This document shows, piece by piece, positions 11,801 to 23,800 of a stretch of DNA of 64,000 nucleotides. The DNA is from Trochalopteron elliotii (Eukaryota > Chordata > Aves > Passeriformes > Leiothrichidae), in contig JANPWX010000246.1 of assembly GCA_024734555.1 (NCBI GenBank), positions 2,492,256 to 2,556,255 on the forward strand, in the 5' to 3' direction. Position 1 is the stretch's first letter. Every line of letters begins with the position of its first letter. The notes below the pieces were generated by a model. That model was not told the origin of the DNA. It saw only the letters and a list, made by a program, of their open reading frames with translations, and made no database searches. A program made the position numbers and the translations under genes.

Positions 11801-14800
11801 GGTCTGTGTGAGTGTGGTGAGGGTAGGGAGTCAAGTGGGGCACCCATCGATCACTGGAGCTGCTGCGAAGGGGCTTTGGTCCCAGCAATTAAAATCTCCG
11901 GTGGTGCAAGTGTGACTGCCAGAGTGCTTTTGAATGGTCAGACAGGAAAGGTTCCTTAACATCTCTGAGTACAATCAACACAAAGTGTAGACAAACAATT
12001 TTTTAGTAAAAAGTAAAATTTAAAAATAAACACTGTAACACAAAATCATTTCTAAAGTACTGTTACCATTTTGGACTCATAGGTGTACAGCGCCTTAAGC
12101 AAAGGGGGCTGAGGTGTGAGCAAGCTCTGAAGAGCCAGATCATCATCTGCCAGGCCATCCACAAGCACCTTCAGGTAGCCACTATTGGAGAGATACAACA
12201 GCCACTGCTGCTGCTTGTCTACTGAAACAATGTGATCAAGTAAAGCCAATGCCAACATCTAGGATGAGGGAAGAAAAACAAACAAAAACAGAATTAAACA
12301 TATAAGATCAATGAGATTTTTAATAAATACCTAGAAATGTAAAATGCTAAGGAGGTTCTTATAAGCAGAATGCATTTCTTCACTATAATTGCAATCATTT
12401 ATTTGAAAAATATTTTAAGATTTCTTGACACTAGTATAGTATGAGCCAATTACCTTTCTCTACTATTCTTTAAAAAAAACATTACAGATATTGTTGACCA
12501 ATAACTACGGCAAAATATTTCAATTAAGTATTGCCTCAAGCACAGTTACTATTTAAAACCAGTTTGCCTTCTGACTAGATTCTCAGCTACTGGCTACTAT
12601 CAGAAATTACTTTGTCATGAAGTCACATCTTCTCAAGGTAAGTCCATGACTTAAAAATACTAAAAAATAACTGTCACAGAGATCCTTGGCTACATCTTTT
12701 GCAGCACAGCTATCTACCCTTATTTTTAAAAAGCAGTACTTGTTGAGAAAAAATTAATATACACGTATGGCTCTATTTTCAGCAACTTGAAGGATGAGTC
12801 GGAGGACAGAAACATGAAACAGATCCAGTATCTACAGAAATGTTCTAGTACTACCTCATAAAACTTCCCATCTCTGCACAGATGACGTTCTTTAAAACAA
12901 ACAGAACTGTAATTTTAAAAGAATAGATTAATTTACCCGGCCTATCTCATGGCCATCACAAGCATCACGACAGACCACCTCCATCAGAGCTGCCCCATAA
13001 CTCTCAATAGTTGCCATGTTTTCACGTTGCAATTTACTAAACACATCTTCAGGAGCTGTCAAATGTTCCCACATAGTTTTTTTAGCTGTAAAAAGCAAAT
13101 AAAAAATGAAACAAAAATGATAGTCGTCTTAGCATTAGCTTAGCTACAGCTGATGCTACATCCTTCAGGGCATTTTCTCTACACCGTGCAACAGAAATGC
13201 CCCAAACAATGGTCAAGGGTTTTTAAATGAACAGCCAATGTTCTACAAATCCACTCTTCCTTGAATATCACACAGACCGGCCAGAGCAAAAAGTATACAG
13301 CCTGTATACATACATCATCTTTGTAAACTGCCTGCTTAAAATAATCCACATGTTCAGTACTTGTTACACAGATAAACTAATAGGCCTAAAACTGGAAGTG
13401 TTCAAGGCCAAGTTGGATGAGGCTTTAAGCAACCTGGTCTGGTGCACCTGCCCATGTCAGAGGGTTAGAATGAGATCATTTTAAAGGTCCCTTCCAACCC
13501 AAACCATCCTAGGATTCGATGAACTTTACACGGACCAAAGCATTCAGTCTGAGTTAAGTTAACAAGGTGATTCAGATGGGAGAGAATGAAACCAAAATCA
13601 AAGATTGTAACAAATTCATAGGTTGTCTTTTTTCTTTTATTACTGTAGCTCAAAACACAGGCCAAGTAAAAGCCTGCATGCAGGTACTAGCCCCAAGATT
13701 TTTTCCTCAATCCTTGTCTGAGCTCTAAATAATTATTAGAAACACTAACAATTCAAGTATTTTAGCCATTCACAGAGAGAATGTGGTATTTACCATAAGC
13801 ACTCTCAGATAAATAGCAACTCTGGTTGGCTTTTTTTTTTGCTTATTTTTTTGGAAGGGCATGGTGGTGGGTTGTGTGAGGCTTCTGTGTTTGTTTCCTC
13901 CCTTGGGGGATCTTTAGACAAAGGAAGAGAAAGGCTATGAAATAATCCTTGGGGCTTGTTTTGAGGTTTTCTGTGTGGTTGCTGTTTTGTGCCTTTTTTT
14001 TGCTTTGGAATTTGTTTTGTTGTTTTGGGTTTTTTTTAATAGGATCACTAGGGTATGAGGGTACATAAAGAGGTGAAGGCATAAGCAATTTATTTCAGAG
14101 GCTCTTGAAGCAAGATGCTTTCTATCTATTTCCAAAGATTACTCAGCATGCAGAAACTGTACCCTTCAGGGTTTAATAACAACTTATTTTTTTCTCTTTT
14201 CCAAATACAGCTGGACCACACCTGTTTCTAAAGTGTCTGGTTCATCTGGTCTCTGGGCAATCTGCAAATAATAAAGCAGGGATCCATAAAGGTGCGTCCT
14301 CACTCTCTGGAAGCCACCACCTGTTAACAGGAAACATTCACAAGTAATACCAAGCAAATGTAAATTCCATAACATCATCTTCCACTGGCACTTAATTTAA
14401 CCTTCCTAGGGCAATGCTGGCAGCAACAAATAAAACAACTAGATTCCTTAAGGTGAAGTTCTACTGTTTGCATAAAACTGTATTTATGAGTAAATTCAGC
14501 AAGTTTATGCTGCTCCAAATGAATGTAAAGAGAACTTCGTATTGTCAGTCATTTACATCTCTCTTTTGTCTGTTGTTCAGATTTTTTTAAAAGTATTTGC
14601 TAATTTTTTTTTGTTATTAACATCACTTCCATCTATACTAATCATGTAAGATCCATGTAGCTGACTAACAAAAATCTTCACTGCAGTATCTGAAAATGGC
14701 TCAGCCCATCTTATTACTCTTGGCAGTTGCAATTCACATGCACACCCTGCGAAAGTCAACACACCTGTTTTCAAAATGAAATCCAGCAACTTTTTTAAGA

Positions 14801-17800
14801 TGATATGGAGGGAGGAGTCACCAATGGAAGCAAAACCCATGGATATGCTCTCAGAGCCAGGTGATGAGGTAAAAGAACCATCCAGCATCAAGACATATTG
14901 GGACTGTCCTGCCATAGGGAGTGCAAGTGGCTGTTTATGCTCCGTTTTCACAGACTGGCTCAGGTGGGCAGTCAGAGTGAACACAGCCCCTGCCACCACT
15001 GGCATCAACTCCTGAGCTGCATCATCATCAAGGATCTTAACACAGAAGCAGAAAGGAAAAAAAAAAGGTAAAAGAAAAAAATGTTTTAAAGTGTCTGATT
15101 TAATGAGTTATTAAAGTCTCTCACAACTATTTAATTTATGTATGCATAAGGATTTCATAATATGACAGTATTTAAAACACATCAAAATCAGTTATGTCAG
15201 AAACTTGTTTAGAAATCTGAGTTGAACATATTTTAATTGAGAAGACCATTAACATTCTGGGTTTTTTACATAAATCACAGGCAGGCTGATAATCAAATCT
15301 GGATGGCAGAAAGGGAAGAAATGTGTTGACATTTGAGATGCTTGATTAGTAAAATATCTAAACCTAAGCTAGGGAAAGAACAACTGGTACCTTCTTTGTT
15401 ATACAGCTATTGTATTACCATTAAAAACGTGAAGGTACTACTTAAAAAACCCAGAGGGCTGAGCATCAAAGCAGCATTAAGACAATGTGGAAAAACACTA
15501 ACAAGAAGTTTGTTCACCCTATTATTTAGAACATAAATCTGGTATTTTTATCACTAATACTGAGGAGCTTCCCTTTTAAGCAATATAGTAATTTTGAACA
15601 GTAGTTCAATTATTTTCAAGAGACAGTCATTTTTTTTTCAACTTCACAAAAGTCTTCACCAAGATGTTATAGAAAATTAAGAGTGGAATTTCCTCTTTGT
15701 AAAGATTTTAGGAAAGAAATTTCTTCAGCTAGTGAAGGCCTTCCTTGTTTCCTGATTTTTAATTTAGTTCAAATAAAAAAATAAAACCAGCACTCCACTA
15801 AAAATAGCTAAAAACAGTTACCTTTAGGTAACTCCTACAGAAAAAAATAATGGAAGTAACAATAACAAAACCAAAAAAGGTTACTTTTTTCCTTGAAAAG
15901 ACAGCATTTTATATATATTTCTCAAAACAAAACACTATTAATCAGAACTACAAACCACAACTCTCACAATAAGGTAAAAAAATAATAATGCTCCAACAGA
16001 CTAAAAAATACAATGATCCTTCATTAAATTTTGCCTTTTAGAACGGATGGGTCAGTAGTAACTGTCTAGTCTGTCTCAAATTATTACTATAACTTAGCAG
16101 TAAAACACCTAGACTTTTAAGACAAACTCTCATGCTTCCAAAAGCCCTTCCAATTGTAAAATCTTTAGTTTTTCTACTATGAAGCTTCATTCAACTCTAT
16201 TTTTTCAAAAGTAGCAGCAGCAGGATTTGCAGTGAGTCGTCTAAACACAGTAAATTATCAAATGCAGCAGTTTGCCTTCAGCCTTCAGTAAATTATTATT
16301 TTTTTCTCATCAGAGAGATCATTATTTGTTTCATTTTCACACACCTTTTCCAGACTACCATCATGCTGGATGATACTGAAATGCCTCTGAAATCTGTCAA
16401 TATATGGTTCACAGTTCAACAGTAGCTATGCAAGAATACACAGTACCCCCTCTGTCCAAAGGGGATTCAACTTCAGCATAGCAGCAATCAGAAAACTAGA
16501 AAGAATACTAAAGGCAGACAAAATCTTTTTGGATTACAGTCAAAATTGCAGCACTTTCACATAAAAAGATGCAGCAACAAAGTTCAAAGAGAGGGATTAT
16601 TTCCAGCAGAGCACTACCTTGTCATGCACATCCTGCAAGAGATCCCGGATAATCAGCTGCCTGTCCTCAGCCTGTATGAGATCCTGGGGGCAGGCAGTGA
16701 GTATGATTTCCACCAGCTGTCTCCATGACTCCAGAGCATGCCTCTTGGCATGGAGGCATTGCAGCAGCTTGTTCCGCTCCACTATGTACTGCAGGATAGT
16801 GTTGATCTCCTGAAAACCCGCCACAAAACTCAGTTATAACATGCTAAAAGAAATTCATGGCAAAAACAGACTTCAAGATGAGAATTTTATCTATTACTAA
16901 TTAGTAGTCTTCAGAATAAAATGTTAAATCTTTAGCTTATTACAAACAAGCTGCTATTACTAGTTTAACAAGGTAGCCCATTCCATTTCTGAGCTGTTTT
17001 TCACAGTGCAGACATCATGAATGTCTCAGTCTCATAGGAAAAAAAATGAACATGAAAATTCTTTTCAAACACTTTAAATCGAAACAAAAACAACTATTAA
17101 AAAACTATTTGTGCCTTTTTTCCCATTTAGTCTGAGTAATTTCTCCTTTATCCTTTGCATCCACTTAACCAATTTCAATTTCATTTAAAAGATAGCAGGA
17201 AACTCAGAAAACAACTGATCTCCAAGTTCACTGAAATGGTATCTGTGTGGAAAAAAGGAAAAATAAATCAGCATCCCCTGTGAGAGGAAGGCAAAATTAT
17301 CTTAGCTGTAAGATGAACACACTGTACTTGTCAACAGCCAATCTTGACACCAGTGTGTAACTGCTTTCTGTACAGTGGGGTGGGAGTTGCAATTGTTATC
17401 ACTAATGGGGAGGGAAGAGGTTAAAAAAAAACCCCAGACTCCAGGACAGCTGTTTAGAGAACAGTACAGCAAGAAGTACCTTAGCTTTTCAATTTTGGGG
17501 TTTTTGTCTTCAGGAATTACTAACTCTAAGTTAGGACTCATATCCACAATCTTTTATAGTAGAACCTATTGCTTGACATCATATGATATCCACCAAGAGC
17601 AACAACAAACAGTAGTTAACTTTTTCTGCACTCACCTCCATAAGTAAAGGTCTCTGGCCTATTGCTGCCATTCCTTGAAGGGCATTGACTTCTGCAACCA
17701 GAACTCTGTGAACATACTGAAATTAAAAGTGAAACTGTATGATGTTATGGTTTAACCTGGCATGTAGGTAAATACCACATAGCCATTCACTCCCTGGCCC

Positions 17801-20800
17801 AGTGGGGTAGGGGAGAGAATTGAGGAAAAATAAAGTAAAATTTGCGGGTTGAGTTAAAGACAGTTTAATAGGACAGAAAAGGAAAGCAGGAGGGAATAGT
17901 ACAACATTTAGAATAATACAAACAAGGGATGCACAAATGCAATGACTCACTACCTGCTAACCGCTGCCCAGCCAGTTCCTGAGCAGTAGCCCACAGCCAG
18001 CTTTCCCCTTATTTTATACACTGAGCATGATATATGATATGGTATGGAACTTCAGCAAGTTTTGGGTCAGCTGTCCTGGCTGTGTCTCCTCCCAGCCTCC
18101 TGTGTCCACAGCCTACTCACTGGTGGGTGGTTTGAGAAGCTAAGAAGTCCTTAACTAAGTAAATATTGCTTAGGAACAACTAAAGGATCAAACTGCTAGG
18201 AATATCACTCAAATCCTAAATCCAAAACACAGTATTTATACCAGCTACTATGAAGAAAATTAACAGTGTTTGAGCCAAAACTAGAACAAGTGACAAAGGA
18301 GATGTATTCGTACCTCCTAAAAGAACCTAGGAGATGGCTACATAGTGACAGATGCAACAGATGGACTGGGATTCAAACAAATCTTACTTTTTAGGGTCAC
18401 AAATTTTTCAGCACTATTTATAATACATTGTCAAGTAATCATCACAACGTGTCACAATCCTAAGTAAAGCCTCCTAAAGAACTACTGCAGTACACCACAA
18501 AGTTGCATATGTAACTGTGTACACATATGTAGTGCTAGGTAGTTGTCTACTGGCAACCAAAGAAATACGTATCTGAAACATACACCTTTATGTAAAAGCA
18601 AGTTTCAAAGTATTATTAACACACTGATTTTTTAAATTATTATTAAGATATAAAATAGCACATGGAACTTGAAAACAAAGAACAATGCTAACCTTGACAT
18701 TGCAGACCACTTGTCCACGCGCATTCTTGTGCTCACAATTAGCAATGACTTGCTCAATTTGAGCCCAGTCAAAAAAATCCAGTTGTAAAGGCTCTGGAAT
18801 GTCCTGACTGAAGTCAATTGAATCCAGGATATTTAAGATTTTTCTGCGTACTGGAAATGCAAATTAATTCAAATTGTGTTCAGAGGTATCAAGGGGAAAC
18901 CAAAAAATTAACAAAAAGAGCTTAATTTACCTTTGTAAATCTAAATCTTTACCGCAATGTGTAAAGTTTCAAAATAAAGCATTAAATCTTCAGAAAGTGC
19001 TATCAATCTATATAACAGGTCTAAAAGTACTTTCTAAGGCCTTAAATTCTTAAGATATCTTATATTGTATAGTTCTCCTGTTGTACATGCATGTCATCCA
19101 ATAGTTACAAACACAAGACTAATTTTTTCTCCTAAACGAAACCAGGCTGGTTTTCAGTTATAATCATTGCAGTCTTTTGTTGAGAAACCATAAGGAATCT
19201 GAATTCATTTATTTATGTGGGACTTATATTCTTTGCCATGAAAATACAAATATGTTCAGGCTTTGCAACAGTCTCACTGTTTCTACTGTTGGCAATAAGT
19301 TTGATAGACTGCCACTCTCCCATTTCATCTTTGCATGGATACACATACATACTCTTCAAACTGCCTTTCTAGTTCAGTGTTTTTCACTCACTCTAACCGT
19401 CTGTATCAAGGTTTTTTATTTTATTTTTTCCCCACATTAAATAAAATTGTTTCATGTACTGCTGCTGTTTAGAACACTTATTACTTTCTTTTCCGAAGTG
19501 TCCTTCCTGATGGTGGCCCTCCTGCCTATTCAGGAGCAGATACACTTTACTGATAAATAATCAACAGTCATAATGGTTACCTTTGGAAGCAGTGTCAAAG
19601 TGGAGAAATCCACTGACTGATCGACTGTCATCTTCCATCCCTCCTTCACCATCAGCTGAAAGTAATAAAACATACTAAATAAATTACAAAAAACAAATCT
19701 AAGTGAAATATGACCTACTTTATTAATAGTGAAAGATAGAGCACAGTGATAAACCGATAAACCTTTCACATTAAAAAGTCTTCTAATACAACAATGTAGC
19801 CTGTTCATCAAATGAAAACAATACTTATCTGACAAAAGCTATCCAATTATTATATACAGATTAGAAAATACTAGAAATGCCTAAATAGACATCTCAGTAT
19901 GAATCTCAGACATCTCTCCAGTATGAATAATGCAGTTGGATGGACACCATAAAATGAGTAGCATATCTGAACAGAGTTTCCCATACTCAGATCCCCACAA
20001 GGATGAAGTGAGTGCTCAGGCTGATAAAAGTAAGGGAAAGCACCATACTGCAGGCAGCCTGTTAAAACATCTCCTATTTATTCTACTTTCTTCACGTAAA
20101 GAGTTTTATTGCCACCTGGTTTTGTTTTTCTTGATTTACTTCTACCCTGTTCTAAAACTCTGAAATCTTGCCTTTTTATTTAACATTGCATTTTAAACCA
20201 CATTGGGATGTAATATCACTTTCATGATATTATAATGTTAAAAACAAAATTGACCTGTAGCTACTATCTTCTGTGAGAGAGGGTTGAGAGCTTGTGACAG
20301 ACACTAAGACTGAGAAACTTTGTCTAAAACTGTTTACCATGAAAGACTCTCCATCTTTTCTATATTGTAACAATTATGAACAGCAGATCAAAATAAATTA
20401 TTCTACAATTTTATTTTTTTTTAAATATTCCCCCTCCTACGTCATAAACTTTGTAATTTTTCTGTCAGCAATTCCCCCTCCTACATCATAAACTTTGTAA
20501 TTTTTCTATCAGCAACGAACAAAACAATGCCCTGATTTCTTTCACTTTGGAGTCTACAACCACCATCATATTTTCTTCCCATATGTCCAGTGGCAATTCC
20601 ATACCTGATCCCACAAATGAACTGTCACAAGCTTATGAAGAGAAGAATTCCCATGAAGTCTCTCATTCTCCATTTATTCCAGCCTATTTACCCTCACCAT
20701 AAGGTCCTCTTACCCAGGTATGGTTTCACAGGCATGTCATCGAGCAGCAGATGCAGCAGTCTCTGTGTGTGGGAGCGCTGGCGGTTCAGCGATGTCACTC

Positions 20801-23800
20801 GCATTTCTATAGCTGCAGTCTTCATTAGCCAAGACATTTGGTTGAGTGTTGAAATCTCATGTTCTGGATGGGGATAAGGCAACAATTATAGAAGTGAGCA
20901 TAAATAATATTACTTACTTCAAGGACAACATTTTTCACTTGAGAAAGCTTTTAGAAGATATCATTAGTTATTACTTGCTTACGAGACAAAGACAGAGATC
21001 TGACAAAAGTCAATAAATGAACATGTGGTTATTCTGAAAACAAATCATACACATACATGCAGTAATACACATACACAACAAAACTGGATACACCCTGTTA
21101 GAACAGTTATTGTGAAGAATGCAGTGCTTCACGAGCCAATACGTCAGTTACAATTTCAGTGAAAATAACCAGACATTTACCCAAGTGAACTGTAGCTTTA
21201 ATCAAAATTGGTGAGACTGGAACACGGGTATCCTAGAATCTTCTGATATTCATCGAATTTAGAACTCTAAGTTGTATTTCAATCATCTAAAGCACTTTAT
21301 ACATCCTGGATAATGTACTCGAATGCTAAGTTTACTGTCATTGAACAAAAGACTGATGGTCAAGCATCTGATAAATGTTTATTCAGTTTAAGACACCTGA
21401 GAAATATTGATTTGAAATATAAAACATACCTTCAACTTATAAGTAACTTTATTCAAAGAAAGGGGCAACACAGGTGGTTACAACCATCAGCCTTATATTC
21501 CCTTGGTTCTTTATAACACTCTCACTTTTCAATTTTTTCTTTTTCTGTAGCATGACCTAACAAAACTACAATGATAATTGCAATATAGATTAGGATGTGG
21601 TTCTGGAGACTTGGTGCATCCAAAGCTAACATTCTTTTCCTAAAGTTCAGCACTAATAATCTGAACTTCTCAGGTAGGGAGGGTTCAACTTTTGCAGAAT
21701 TAATTTTTGTAGACAATTAGCAGAGTCTACAATCAATTCAGTTTAATAATGCTACCTATGTTTCCTCTTTCACTCCTAGGGAGTCAAAAGATGCATTGAA
21801 TTTTAAGCATGTGCAATCTTATCATAGCGTAAGAATTACCTTTGATAGAAAATGGCAAGTACTGAAGCTGAGTGAATAAGAAATCCTGACTGGTCCTCAG
21901 ATATCTCATCGTTGGACCTGAAGTGTCAGAGCATGCACACAACTGATAGATCACCTGACAATCAAAAACAGTAGATAACCATGTATGGAATTTATTTTAA
22001 AAACAAACCAACCACCAAATCAAAAGATGCATAATACCGTTCTACTGCTCAAACAATTATTACCAGTATTTGCAGTAAGTTTTCCATCAGCTTTCTTCAA
22101 AGTTAAACATATTATTTGTAACAGATGTTGAATGCTTATATTAAAGGACTACAATGGCTATTTGTTCACAACATGACAATAAATGAGCCTGTTTGTTCAG
22201 CTCACTTAAAAATGAGTCTGTCTGCATGACCACCAAGACAGGAAACATAACAAATTTTCCCTGTTTCTACAGAATTGCCTTTTGCTTTTAGTAGTAGTTA
22301 AAATCCTTTCTAGAGCCCATGGATTTTCAACATCATACAAGTGTGTAACCATACGATTCTATGATTTAAGTGCAAGCATCAGCTGCCTCAGGCATCTGTC
22401 TAACTCAGCTATCTCCCCAACCCGACCCTCTCAGCCACACATACATACATTCTCTCATGCCTACAGAATAAAGCAGAGAATTTCATTGGCTTAGTTGATT
22501 TGCTGTCATACTACACTTCCAAAATTTAAAAAAAAAAAAAATTGGCATATGTCACAATAGACTTGAAGCTGGACCAAAAATATTTAGGTTTAGTTTTATA
22601 AGTATATCCAAACTCCAACTTCCTGATGTAAGTGCAGATCCTTTCAACTCTGTGATGCTACAAGATATTTTTTTAAACAGAAGGCAAAATAAAAAGAGTT
22701 CAATGTATATAAAAACCCGACATATTCATTTTAAAAATGAAACTATTATCAGAGTCATCAACCATCTGTGTTCACCAGCCAAGAAGTAGCTAATTTTATT
22801 CAGTCTACTTTCAGTATTTGCCAACAGAAAATATGCTGAATACCTGGTAACAGAGCTCTGCAAGATGGGGAGATTCCCGAACTGCTGTAGGCCCATTCCT
22901 TGTTTCAGTACCTTTCTCCAGTATGTTCAAAATAGCATGAAGGCAAGTCCGTGGGCAACCCAACACACCTGAAAAGATAAAAATAACTTGCCGTTCTTGA
23001 TCTCACTTTCCTCCATAGCCAATACAGGTCATGTACACAGAAATATAGAACCTAAATTGTTCAGATACACCCTGTGCTACACTATACTGCCCCAGAGAGC
23101 TGCAGCAAAACCATGTGGCAAAGTTTTATCACTATTACTTAAAATCAAAGAAGGAATCGTGTTTCAGCAAAAACCTAATGAAAATATTTATAGTTTGTCT
23201 GTAAGCTTTTGAGATGCTAGTGAATCAATTTGAATTCCTGCTTTTACACTTTTAAATGAAAAGCCATTTGACAATTTCAAAGAACAGCTTTAAAAAATTC
23301 CTGTCTTATTTTACAAATACAGCCATTATATGACTAATTCTCCTAAAGGCACCTGATACTGCAACCAAGGGAAATAGGGAATAGATTTTAATACTGAAGT
23401 CAAAATCCTGTCTTTTTGCATTCTTCCTTTAGCCAATTAATTCTTTAATGGACACAGAAAGAGGTCCTGAAGCACTAAAAGCATCAATAACCAGAGTTCT
23501 TATAGGGGAAATAATCTTCTCTGTTTGAACATGTATAATTTATGCTTTAGCAGGAAATTATTATCCTGAGGTAAATGTCTTACGGTCATTATTTCTTCAC
23601 ATTAACAACATAATTGAAATATGTGGGCAAGGTCTCTCACACCTTTGAGACAAAATTCTTCATCACTGACCTAATATATGATACCCTATAAAATTGTGTG
23701 GGTGCAGATACAGAACCTGTGTTGTGTAACTACTAAATTTCACAATAACTGAAGAAATAAAACTCAGGTCCTATCTACTCTTCATTTAAAACTATGGAGA

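Noticed and set aside
22345..22366. Possible CR1 3' tail (ccatacgattctatgattt)
   Set aside because: Only the short terminal motif fits. The upstream sequence does not resemble the CR1 3' region, so it may be chance.
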